This document shows, in pieces, positions 37,963 through 46,852 of a stretch of 64,000 bases of DNA (its first letter is position 1; each line of letters begins with the position of its first letter). The notes below the pieces were generated by a model. That model had not been told where the DNA came from. It worked only from the letters and a program-made list of their open reading frames with translations, and did not search any database. The stretch comes from Bombilactobacillus thymidiniphilus (GTDB taxonomy: Bacteria; Bacillota; Bacilli; Lactobacillales; Lactobacillaceae), in NCBI RefSeq assembly GCF_023380245.1, contig NZ_CP093365.1:1-64000 (forward strand), in the 5' to 3' direction. A program made the position numbers and the translations under genes.

Positions 37963-39185
37963 CTAATTGAAACTAATTAACTTAGCAACCCGCTTATCAA
38001 AAAGCATCACTAACGCTACTATCAGCATTAAACTGCCTATACCAAATACAGTTTGGGAATTTGGTTGCTTAATAAAACCGGATAAGGCAGCCGAAATTGG
38101 TCCCAGCGCGCTAAAAATTGAAAAAATAATACCAAAAGTTATGCCTAAATGGCGATTATCAACTTGTTGTTGTACTTTAGTAATGAAGATCAAACTAGAC
38201 AAAAAGTTAAAAATCCCATAAAACAACCATGCAATAATCAAAATCATCAGCTTAATAAATTCATTGGTGATTATCATAAATAATAGTGACATGAAAACGA
38301 TTCCTACCGCTTGTAATACCAAATAAATAGTATACCAATAAGCGTGCTGGAGAAAATAGTCCGAAAATTTAGTCATAATCAGACCACAAATAAAAGCAGC
38401 GATTGCTATCATTAATTCTTGTAAAGAATAAGCAAAAGTATAATGCTTAAATTGCTTATTTAGATACATCGGCATCAAATAATAAAAAAGCCAAAAACTC
38501 AAGTTCAGTAAACATGCATAGGGAAACAAGATCTTGACAATCGGAAATTTAAAAACTTTTTGGATATTGTGCCAACTGGCTTTAAGATTCAGCACAGTTA
38601 AAATTGACGAATGATGATTCAACTTTTGTGGAATGGTCATTTTAAAAAAATGATAAATAAAGTTGCCATAATAATTAATATCGTAATCATCAAATAAACT
38701 AATCGTGGACGCACAATCATAATAAGAATTCCACCAACGCCTGCGCCAGTGATCGAAGCGAGCTGATTAGCAGTACTGACATAAGTATTATTACTAAATA
38801 GTTCATCATCTGTTTGCGATATATTAGGAACAATTGCTTGAATAGCTGGCGTATAAAACGCACCAAGCAGGCTCAATAAAAAGGATAACGATACAACCAA
38901 ATACCGAATATCATGTAAAACTAAAACAAATATTAAAAAAACCAGAAAACCAAAGCTGCGTATTACACTAGTTACTTTAATAATTTTATCACGTGGATAA
39001 TTATCTGCAAAAACTCCGCCGATTGGTGATAACAAAACATTAATAATACCAACGCTACCAAATAATGCCACCAGTCGCTGATCTTTAGTAATTTGCGCAA
39101 TGTACCAAATTGTATAAACATCAAAAGATTGAATCGCTACATTGCTCAAAAAATCATTAAAAACTAACTGCCAAATTTTTTTCAA
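37963..39185 (-). pseudogene. MFS efflux transporter split into two halves
   Basis: Two frames of 182 codons (39185-38637) and 225 codons (38640-37963) overlap at ATGA and together make a normal 12-helix MFS protein of about 405 residues. The join lies in a seven-T run before the overlap, so one base change would fuse them. The protein resembles Mef-type macrolide exporters in size and in its pairing with an ABC-F gene. Separate but coupled half-transporters are possible but less likely than a frameshift. Confidence 0.75.
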
Positions 39186-39829
39186 ATGAACGGCACCCCC
39201 AGGTACTTATTTCTCTTAGCAATATTTTCTTCTGTAATAAGATCTTCTACAAAAAATGGCACATATTGCGAACTAACTACTAACTAAAGGATGTAGATCT
39301 TCACTAAATACCTTTAAAGTAAAACCCTTATTTTTAAAAGGGATTTTTTTGACAAAATTTTAGATCTATTTGTTGAAATTCAAAAATATTATTTAGTTCA
39401 TAGTTGATTATATCATTAGTGTCAGGGGGATTGACCAATATAAAAACAGCGTAACTATTCTAAATAAAATATTGGCACAAAATCTGTAGCATAAAAATCA
39501 ATGAAAATATATTCCTAATTATTATGTTTTAAATTCTGGTATATTACTTCTAACTCATCACAATTAAAACTATCGCTCCATAAATTGCTAAAATATTTCT
39601 ACGTGGCATCATTATTTTATCTCTCCAAAAAAATTATTATTATAGATAAATATTTATCCAATATCTGATAGAAATGAAAGTCATTAATAACACCTGTAAG
39701 AAGTTAATGTATCACTTAAAAATAATAGCCAATCAGCACTTAAGATGAATTTTATGTAAATTTAATGCGTTACACTAACTATCAGAATAACGTATTAAAT
39801 AAACGACTAATTTTTTATTACATTCATAA
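39186..39829. other. Gene-free AT-rich stretch
   Basis: Between the MFS start and the RRNPP-type regulator no ORF with translation signals was seen. Several inverted A/T tracts occur, but no clear terminator. An imperfect TACATTC/AATGT region near 39815 lies next to the regulator stop. Confidence 0.5.
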
Positions 39830-40678
39830 TTAAACTCGCTTGCTATCCATATCAGAATAAACATCATAACGGGCTTTATATTTTTTAGCTTCATCGGCAT
39901 TGCCCAAACGTTGGTAACAATTCATAATCATTAAAGCATACTCTGGTAGCATGAAATATGATTCTAGTAATATCACTCTATTTAATCCTGGTAACAAAAC
40001 ATCTAGGGCATCATAGTCTTTATTAAGTTTATATAAAGCTAGCCCATACTGATAATTAATCACATTCAAATTTTCGCTTTTATTTTTAACCAAATGCAAA
40101 TTGGACCTTGCACTAGAAAAATATCTTAAAGACTTTTCAATATTACCTAGTTCTAGATCTACGACAGCGATAGCATTTAAAAGTAAGACCTCCACTTCAG
40201 AAACCGATTTTTTGGATGAGCTTGATGGACCAAAAGCCAAAGCAGTTTTAAAATACCTTTTTGCATTAATTGTGTCATGTTTCAATTGGTATATAGCACA
40301 ACCGTAGTAATAATAATAAGTTTGAAAATCATTATTCGTACTCAAGTTATCTAATACAACATCTTCATCCATATAGCTAATCATTTCCGAATATTTATGT
40401 CGTTTACACAATTCAAATATTTTATTACTAAAATCTGACCCACTATTTAAATTTAATTCTGTTTTTAAAAAAGAATTATCTAGATTAATATTCAATCGAT
40501 CACATAACTTCATAAATAAAACAACATTAGGAATATATGTCCCGCGTTCAATGCTACTAATCATTGGCTGTGAACAAATCCCCTCTGCCAAATCATGTTG
40601 TGATATTTTGGCATGTTGACGACCCCGACTAATTATTAGACCAATTTGTTGTTTGATCTCATCTTCATGAGTAAGCAT
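39830..40678 (-). CDS. RRNPP/Rgg-type peptide-responsive regulator (HTH + TPR)
   Basis: The 282-residue protein has an XRE helix-turn-helix (residues 8-65; HDLAEGICSQPMISSIERG) and a C-terminal all-helical repeat region, typical of Rgg/PlcR-like cytoplasmic receptors for short signal peptides. The TPR-like helices include YYYGCAIYQLKHDTINAKRY. It lies 66 bases from, and in the same direction as, the MDR gene string upstream of it, so it may be co-transcribed or control it. A cognate peptide gene was not found. It could also be a peptide-independent regulator. Confidence 0.82.
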   Translation of the reverse strand: MLTHEDEIKQQIGLIISRGRQHAKISQHDLAEGICSQPMISSIERGTYIPNVVLFMKLCDRLNINLDNSFLKTELNLNSGSDFSNKIFELCKRHKYSEMISYMDEDVVLDNLSTNNDFQTYYYYYGCAIYQLKHDTINAKRYFKTALAFGPSSSSKKSVSEVEVLLLNAIAVVDLELGNIEKSLRYFSSARSNLHLVKNKSENLNVINYQYGLALYKLNKDYDALDVLLPGLNRVILLESYFMLPEYALMIMNCYQRLGNADEAKKYKARYDVYSDMDSKRV

Positions 40679-40743
40679 ATAAAAACACCTCTTGATAAGT
40701 AATTTAAATCCCTATACTTATCATACACTTTAAATGTTTCTAT

Positions 40744-41625
40744 CTAACTAAATATTAATATATTTCGTCCACGACTAGGCTTTGTACTTTGAAATGTAAA
40801 TGCTTCTTTAACTTCGTCAATAGGAAATAACTTATTTATTGGCGCTATAAGCTCGCCCATACTTATCTTTTGTAATAATTGCATATATTCCTTAGGTAAA
40901 ATGGGTTCGCTAACAAAATTAATTTTACTACTATTATTTATGACAAGACTCAATATATGAAAACCATTATCCACATACTTTGATATAGCATCATAGTCAC
41001 CAGCAATATCAATTATCAAAGTATTATCTTGAGTCAAACTTTGTTTATATGACTGACTAGACACAGACAAATTTAATTCAGAAACTTTTTTATTGAAATA
41101 ATCTTTCGAAATATCTCTAACAATTGGTATGGTATTAATATCATCAGCTTTCAAAAGTTGCAAAACACCTAATCCAATAACCGAATCTGCCCCTAATATC
41201 ACAATATTATGCAAATTACTTTTCTTTATTTTCTTATATATTACTAGCGAAGTATCAAGCCCACCAATTAAAGTAGCTGCTACCTCATTTGACACCCTTT
41301 CAGGTATAGGTATAGCCAATGGTGGGAAATTAGAAATCACTCTTTCTTTATATGTTCCCGAAGGATTAAATATTAAAATTCTTTTACCTAATAATTTGTT
41401 AGAACGTAGCGTACCTACTCTAATAACCTTACCAACAGCACCATACCCCATAACATTAGGATATTTTACAGGTATTTTACCTTTTAATTTCATCACATCA
41501 TAAGGCAAGATAGGCATCGCCATCGTCTTAACTTCAATTGATGTTGTTAAAAATTGATCCGGCTCCACGTTACTAATTTCTATGGACTGAGTACCAGTGA
41601 CACCAGATTGGATTATCGCTTTCAT
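40744..41625 (-). CDS. Medium-chain dehydrogenase/reductase-like protein
   Basis: About 293 residues from the ATG at 41625, which follows GGGGGAA in the preceding gene. The N-terminal GroES-like part has YPNVMGYGAVGKV. The nucleotide-binding part has VILGADSVIGLGVLQLL, a Rossmann GxGxxG variant, and a C-terminus PSRGRNILIFS. Zinc-ligand residues are not evident, so it resembles the zinc-free quinone-oxidoreductase branch. It is third in a tight string with an SRPBCC protein and a TPR protein, suggesting modification of a small lipophilic molecule (inference). Confidence 0.75.
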   Translation of the reverse strand: MKAIIQSGVTGTQSIEISNVEPDQFLTTSIEVKTMAMPILPYDVMKLKGKIPVKYPNVMGYGAVGKVIRVGTLRSNKLLGKRILIFNPSGTYKERVISNFPPLAIPIPERVSNEVAATLIGGLDTSLVIYKKIKKSNLHNIVILGADSVIGLGVLQLLKADDINTIPIVRDISKDYFNKKVSELNLSVSSQSYKQSLTQDNTLIIDIAGDYDAISKYVDNGFHILSLVINNSSKINFVSEPILPKEYMQLLQKISMGELIAPINKLFPIDEVKEAFTFQSTKPSRGRNILIFS

Positions 41626-41626
41626 A

Positions 41627-42055
41627 TCAAATAAATTCCCCCTGTTCACAAAGAATTCTTAATGCACTTAAATTATCCCTAAAAGCATTTTGTGTAATAG
41701 GCTTGATCAATTGTGCTATAGGCAAAAAAGCATTTTTTTCTTTTAAATACAATGTCTGTGATACACGAGTAGTATTCAATTTAACTTGGCTAATTAACCA
41801 ATCAACACGATATTCTACGGTACCAGTTGTGAATACATAGCTTACAATATCATTATTACTGTAGACACTTACTATTTCCTGCTTATTTAAAGCAGCACCT
41901 CTTCTAAGAATAATGAACTGATTATTATCAATTGAACTAATATCGGATATTTCATGATTCCATTTCAATAGATTTTCAATATTAACTATAATGTCTTTAA
42001 CATGATTACTATTACTGTTAATAGTAATTTCATTCGTAAATAATTTTACTTCCAT
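41627..42055 (-). CDS. SRPBCC (START-like) family protein
   Basis: The 142-residue protein has the family pattern: an early ITINSNSNHVKDIIVNIENLLKWN helix-strand start, beta strands in the middle, and a long C-terminal helix (FLPIAQLIKPITQNAFRDNL). Such proteins form a hydrophobic cavity and act as cyclases or lipid-ligand carriers. The stop TGA is 1 base from the next gene's ATG and the start is 2 bases behind the TPR gene stop, so the three are co-translated. The ligand is unknown. Confidence 0.65.
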   Translation of the reverse strand: MEVKLFTNEITINSNSNHVKDIIVNIENLLKWNHEISDISSIDNNQFIILRRGAALNKQEIVSVYSNNDIVSYVFTTGTVEYRVDWLISQVKLNTTRVSQTLYLKEKNAFLPIAQLIKPITQNAFRDNLSALRILCEQGEFI

Positions 42056-42057
42056 TA

Positions 42058-42330
42058 CTAAATCTCCAATTCTATATTAGGATCTAAACGCATGAGCATT
42101 GCCATAGCTTCAAATTTTCTTCGTTTATCTAACTGACTAACAGGTACAATATTCCTTATTTTATCTAAAATATTTCTAAGCATTGTAAAGTTATTAGTTA
42201 ATTTGTATGCTTTTGCTAAAGAAATCATATATTGAATCTTATTGGGGGATAATTCATTGGCTTTTTCCAAAAAATAAACAAACTTATTCTGGTCCCCCGT
42301 TAAGTTATAATAATTGCCTTCGACATACAT
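42058..42330 (-). CDS. Short TPR protein, possibly N-terminally truncated
   Basis: The 90 residues contain two TPR-like helix pairs (FVYFLEKANELSPNKIQYMI and a following pair). In-frame sequence continues upstream for 13 more codons without a start before a stop codon, so this may be the tail of a longer repeat protein. It leads directly into the SRPBCC gene. Confidence 0.5.
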   Translation of the reverse strand: MYVEGNYYNLTGDQNKFVYFLEKANELSPNKIQYMISLAKAYKLTNNFTMLRNILDKIRNIVPVSQLDKRRKFEAMAMLMRLDPNIELEI

Positions 42331-42622
42331 AAGTTCCGCATTATTATCATCTATATCATGTACAGCCTAATTTATATATTAAATATATCCAACAATTAAG
42401 CTAATGTATAATAAGAATCCTTATATAAAAAATAATTATACTTATTTTGATAATACGTTATAATTGCCCATTGATATAGGACATTAACTTACAAATAACA
42501 ATTTTTAATAGATACTAAAAATCAATAGTATAACAATCTTTTTATTTTATAAAAATACATATTATGTATGATAAACTTAAATTTTTAGGCAAGATTTACG
42601 ATTTTTTCAACTTATATACAAA

Positions 42623-42650
42623 TTAAAAAAGCAGTCGTCAGACTACTTTT
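42623..42650 (-). terminator. Rho-independent terminator
   Basis: On the minus strand AAAAGTAGTC pairs with GACTGCTTTT (one wobble) around TGAC, then a T run. It follows the small frameshifted gene ending at 42643. Confidence 0.7.
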
Positions 42651-42773
42651 CAACACTATCTGGAACAGATTCTAAAATATATCCTGGTTGCAATATAATA
42701 CCTGACACAACTTGATCAATAGCTTCAGACAAGTCTTTTTAAGGAAGCTATTCGTTAAATTATCGCAAATCAT
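42643..42773 (-). pseudogene. Small frameshifted gene of about 43 codons
   Basis: An ATG at 42773 opens MICDNLTNSFLKK. Adding one A to a five-A run would continue it as DLSEAIDQVVSGIILQPGY and so on to a stop at 42643, directly before a terminator. It reads like a real short protein. The family is unknown. Confidence 0.4.
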
Positions 42774-43307
42774 TATTTAAACAAATAAAGAAATAAACAA
42801 TTTTCTTTTTTCAAAACAAGCCCTTTCCATTAAAATACAATCATTTGTATCATGCCACAATTAATATTGTAAAAAACAGATTTATAAAATTTACAACTAC
42901 TCTGCCATCATTTTGTAACTGCTAATTACAAATACTTACTGATGCTACAACCTATAAACCAACAATCAACCAAAGATATTGCAAATAAAATTTAAATAAC
43001 GCAAGTTTAACGTTAATAAAATAATATTACCAGAATAAATCATTAGCCAGCTAACACAAGTAAATAGTAATTTGTAATAATTGTAAAAAAACTTAAAATG
43101 ACACAAATTGAAACTCATGATGATACTGTCGAAACGCTCTATTCGAAAAAGAACAAAATATAAGTGATTGTGATTGATTTATATAAATAGCATTAAACTG
43201 ATAGTTGCATATTATGATCGACAAAATCACTTCAACTATATTGCATTGAGCTAATCGATCATACTTTTTGCACCAAAGTTAGCTACTAAATTATATACGC
43301 CTGACAA
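42774..43307. other. Gene-free AT-rich stretch
   Basis: No supported ORF, RNA gene or repeat was seen. A few short open stretches (for example around 43097, TQIETHDDTVETLYSKKNK) may be relics. Confidence 0.5.
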
Positions 43308-43684
43308 CTATTTACGAATACTTGTTCTAAGATCATTAACTTTATTCGCAATTTGTTCATGATTGTACTCATCATCATCATTACTCAATAAATCTTCAAT
43401 TCGCCGCAAAACGTCTACATTTACTAAATCGCCATCAGTCACTGCTAAAATAGTTACTAACTTGTGAAAATCAATAAATTCATTAGTCGTTGGTAATTTA
43501 AGTTGCGGATGAGCACTCAGCGCTGCCAATAACTTATCTAATAGACCATTAATTAGATTCAGAATCCTTCTTTGGTAGCTTTTCTAGTTTTCCGACTTTG
43601 ATAATACGGCAAAAACAAAGCCACAATTACTGCTGCCATTTCCGCAAAGCTGGTCATCCATTCCGCTAAACTACCTATTTCCAT
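43308..43684 (-). pseudogene. Small membrane-anchored protein, frameshifted
   Basis: From an ATG at 43684 (GGTGAG ribosome site) an anchor helix is read (GSLAEWMTSFAEMAAVIVAL, then FLPYYQSRKTRKA). A shift near 43565 moves the rest (LINGLLDKLLAALSAHPQL … NDLRTSIRK) to another frame. Joined, it is about 125 residues. No family is recognised. Confidence 0.55.
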
Positions 43685-43739
43685 AATCTCACCTTCACTA
43701 TTGTTAATGACTTATACTTTATCATATTTAGCAATAAAT

Positions 43740-43772
43740 AAAAAAACCACTGCCTCTCAGCAGTGGTTTTTA
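43740..43772 (-). terminator. Rho-independent terminator
   Basis: AAAACCACTGC and GCAGTGGTTTT flank a CTCT-type loop, with T/A runs on each side. It closes the DUF4811/MFS operon. Confidence 0.85.
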
Positions 43773-43778
43773 GATAAA

Positions 43779-44543
43779 TTATTTCAACATCATTTTGACT
43801 TGTTGAGCAGCCATTTTAGCTTGCAAGTATTGTGTATATTGCTTCAAATCACTCGCACTAGCTTTAGGATGCTTTTGTTGATATTGCTTCAATTGCATGC
43901 CCATAACCTGTTGCATTTGTTGTTGAGCAGCTTTAGTTTGCGCAGGATCAGTTGGAGTTTGTTTTTGCTTTTTAGCTAACGACTTAGCTTGTTGAGCAGA
44001 TAAAATAACCCAAGTATCCTTTGGTACTTTGACAACTGTACGTTGCTTAATCAAAATCCGCTTACTATTATTCAAGTCAAACAATTTTTCCATTGTTTTA
44101 TTCTTATATACCCAATAGGTGGATTTTGTTTGCGTCGTTGCCTTAGTGCTTTTCGTAGCCACTAATTGATAGTGTGCTCGCTTTTTAACAGCAGAAACAA
44201 TCTTCTTTTTATTAGGCATAAAATGAGTTGCTGGTTTTTTATCTTTAGCTTGATCACGATAAACTAAAACATAGTTATTAGCCGATTTACCTAAACGTTG
44301 TGCTAACAACATGTTGACTGGTGAGTTGGCTACTCCAGCAGAATAAATCTGTTTTTCTTTTGTCGTAACAGTTTGTTGCTTCATACCATAATGTTGTTGC
44401 ATGTTCAAACACAGTAATAATACCGACACTAGCAATGCTCCTGTTGAAAGCAAACCGCAAATCCAACGTAAAGTACTATTACTAATTAATAACCAGCAAG
44501 CAGCCATCAGAATGACTAGCGCAACGATAATATATAAAATCAT
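43779..44543 (-). CDS. DUF4811 family membrane protein
   Basis: The 254-residue protein has two N-terminal membrane helices (3-20 and 26-45) and an outer Lys/Gln/Ala-rich domain. In lactobacilli this family is found beside a DHA2 drug pump, exactly as here: its ATG overlaps the pump's stop codon (TAATGA). A role as accessory subunit or stabiliser of the pump is inferred from this constant pairing. The Gln/Lys-rich C-terminus (about 185-250) is likely helical. Confidence 0.85.
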   Translation of the reverse strand: MILYIIVALVILMAACWLLISNSTLRWICGLLSTGALLVSVLLLCLNMQQHYGMKQQTVTTKEKQIYSAGVANSPVNMLLAQRLGKSANNYVLVYRDQAKDKKPATHFMPNKKKIVSAVKKRAHYQLVATKSTKATTQTKSTYWVYKNKTMEKLFDLNNSKRILIKQRTVVKVPKDTWVILSAQQAKSLAKKQKQTPTDPAQTKAAQQQMQQVMGMQLKQYQQKHPKASASDLKQYTQYLQAKMAAQQVKMMLK

Positions 44544-46051
44544 TAACGATCACCTGCCTTTTCATTTTTTAGGAAGATTACAAAGAAAATACCAAGGACT
44601 GCAAAAATTAATCCAGTTAAGAAAGCCAATTGGAAACCATCCATGGAAGCACTCAAAACATGTTGGGTATAAGCCATAGGATCTGCCTTTTGGAAATGAT
44701 GGGAAGGAGTATTATTATTGATGACATTTTGCGTCATGGAAGTTAAAACCGCTACAACAATAGAGGAAGACACCTGCCGTAAAGTGTTATTAGCAGCTGT
44801 TCCGTCAGTACTTTTTTCTGTGGGCAAAGCATCCATAGCACTTGTCGTCAATGGCATCATGACTATCGCTACGCCACCCATACGGACTGCATATAAGACA
44901 GTAATTAAAATAGTAGGTGTAGAACTACTCAAAAAGACAAATGGTAAGGTTCCCGCTGCTAAAACAAGAAAACCAACAAAAGTCATTCGTTTAATACCAA
45001 CTTTGTTATATAAAGAACCACTAATTGGCGACATTAAACCAACGGTTAAAGCACCAGCTAGCAAAGTCAACCCTGATTCAAAGGGACTCATATGATGAAT
45101 ATTTTGAAGATACGTTGGTAACATCATCTCAACGCCGTACATCGCCATAGTTACTAAAATTAAGGCAATACTTGGTAAGGTAAAGTTCTTATTTAAAAAG
45201 ACGCGCACATCTAGAAACGGTACTTCTAGACGGGTTTGACGCCAAATAAAGACAATCAAAATCAACAGACCGACGATAATTGGCAAGATAACAGTTTTCA
45301 TATCACCCCAGCCATTATCAGCAACATTAGTGAAACCTAGTAAGAATAAACAAAAACCAACACAGGACAAAATTAAAGACCAAACATCCAATTTTACATT
45401 TTTACTAGGAATAATATCTTTCATTAAGAAAGGACTTAAAACGAAAGCAATTGCAATAATAATTAATGGAATGACAAAAATATTCCGCCAAGAATTAGTA
45501 ATCGTTATACCTAACACAATATGATTCTTGTCTAAGATCCAACCACTCAAAGTAGGACCAATGGCTGGTGCCATACTAACAACTAGGCCACTAATACCCA
45601 TGGCCAATGCTCGTTGCTCACGCGGAAACATATTTAAAATCAAAACTTGCATTAATGGCATCATAATTCCTACAGCCATCGCTGCTAAAATACGTCCAAC
45701 TAAGAATATCCACCAAGAATTAGAATTCTCTGGTGTAAAATAAGACATACCAATACCAACTAATAACATGCCATAAGAGACAAAATGTAACCACTTTGTA
45801 GAAAAACGAGTTGCTAAGTAAGCAGAAATCGGCACCATTACTCCATTTGCTAGTAAAAACCAAGTGGTAGCCTGTTGGGCCGTTGCTAAATCAATATCAA
45901 AACCTTTCATTAAGGTAGGCAAAGCTGTTCCAAGTGACGTTTGCATCAAAGTTCCAGCAAAAGTCGCTAATAAAATCAAAGCTAAAATAGCACTGCGATG
46001 ATAAGGTTTGCCTTTTTCATCGCGTAGTTGCTGCGAATTATTTTCGACCAA
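44543..46051 (-). CDS. DHA2 family MFS multidrug efflux transporter
   Basis: The 502-residue, 14-helix proton antiporter has the MFS motif LATRFSTKWL (about residue 75) and the antiporter motif GPTLSGWILD (about 170). A TTG start at 46051 is supported by AAAGGAGATAAA at the correct spacing. The DUF4811 partner gene follows with overlapping stop/start. The divergent TetR gene, 148 bases upstream, likely represses it in response to the drug. Substrates cannot be read from the sequence. Confidence 0.9.
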   Translation of the reverse strand: MVENNSQQLRDEKGKPYHRSAILALILLATFAGTLMQTSLGTALPTLMKGFDIDLATAQQATTWFLLANGVMVPISAYLATRFSTKWLHFVSYGMLLVGIGMSYFTPENSNSWWIFLVGRILAAMAVGIMMPLMQVLILNMFPREQRALAMGISGLVVSMAPAIGPTLSGWILDKNHIVLGITITNSWRNIFVIPLIIIAIAFVLSPFLMKDIIPSKNVKLDVWSLILSCVGFCLFLLGFTNVADNGWGDMKTVILPIIVGLLILIVFIWRQTRLEVPFLDVRVFLNKNFTLPSIALILVTMAMYGVEMMLPTYLQNIHHMSPFESGLTLLAGALTVGLMSPISGSLYNKVGIKRMTFVGFLVLAAGTLPFVFLSSSTPTILITVLYAVRMGGVAIVMMPLTTSAMDALPTEKSTDGTAANNTLRQVSSSIVVAVLTSMTQNVINNNTPSHHFQKADPMAYTQHVLSASMDGFQLAFLTGLIFAVLGIFFVIFLKNEKAGDR

Positions 46052-46199
46052 TGAAAATTTATCTCCTTTTCTTTTACAGATTGCATATCATACTAGTACT
46101 ATAATAAATATTTTTCAATAACCAAAATAAATCAAACTGTATAATATTGCACAAAATGTTATAATTTAGTTCAATATTAAAAATAATAGGAGCTAATCC

Positions 46200-46778
46200 A
46201 TGAGTTACGACCACAAAATTCAACAAACCAAAACGGATCTCAAAACCGCATTAATCCAACTCATGCAAGAAAAAACTTTTCCAGATATTACAATTGAATT
46301 AATCGTCCAACAAGCACAGCTTACACGCGGAACATTTTATCGTTACTACCATGATAAGTATGCTTTAATTGACGAAATTGAAGACGACTTAATTAATCTT
46401 TTTAGTCAATATCATGACAATGTAGTTAAATATGAACAACATCTATCGGTCGCCAATTTGATTCCAATGTTCCAAATCATTGAAAAAAACAGCTTAATTA
46501 TTCATACCTTATTAGGTAATAACACACAATATAGTAGCTTTATTCATAAGCTGAAACAAAAACAAGATCAATTTATAGAACAAAATACCACTTTGCAATA
46601 TCCCAATGCTGAAAAGCAACGTATTGTGCACAACTTAGTTTTTGGGTTAACGATTCAAATTTTAACTATCATTACCCAGCCCGACCGCCAACTATCTTTA
46701 TTGAGTTTAGCTGAAATATTTACTAATGTTATTAAAAATGGTTTTTTACAGACTTTAATTTTATTACAAAACGAATAG
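46200..46778 (+). CDS. TetR/AcrR-family transcriptional regulator
   Basis: The 192-residue protein has an N-terminal helix-turn-helix (residues 10-58; TIELIVQQAQLTRGTFYRYY) and a helical ligand domain with a TetR_C-type ending. It is divergent from the DHA2 pump gene and likely controls that promoter region (46052-46199). An ATAGGAGCTAAT ribosome site is present. Confidence 0.9.
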   Translation: MSYDHKIQQTKTDLKTALIQLMQEKTFPDITIELIVQQAQLTRGTFYRYYHDKYALIDEIEDDLINLFSQYHDNVVKYEQHLSVANLIPMFQIIEKNSLIIHTLLGNNTQYSSFIHKLKQKQDQFIEQNTTLQYPNAEKQRIVHNLVFGLTIQILTIITQPDRQLSLLSLAEIFTNVIKNGFLQTLILLQNE

Positions 46779-46852
46779 AAAAATGTAGATAATTGAGTTG
46801 AAAATGGCAAAATATATTTGTGTTTAAAATATATATCTGGGGGTTGCAGAAA

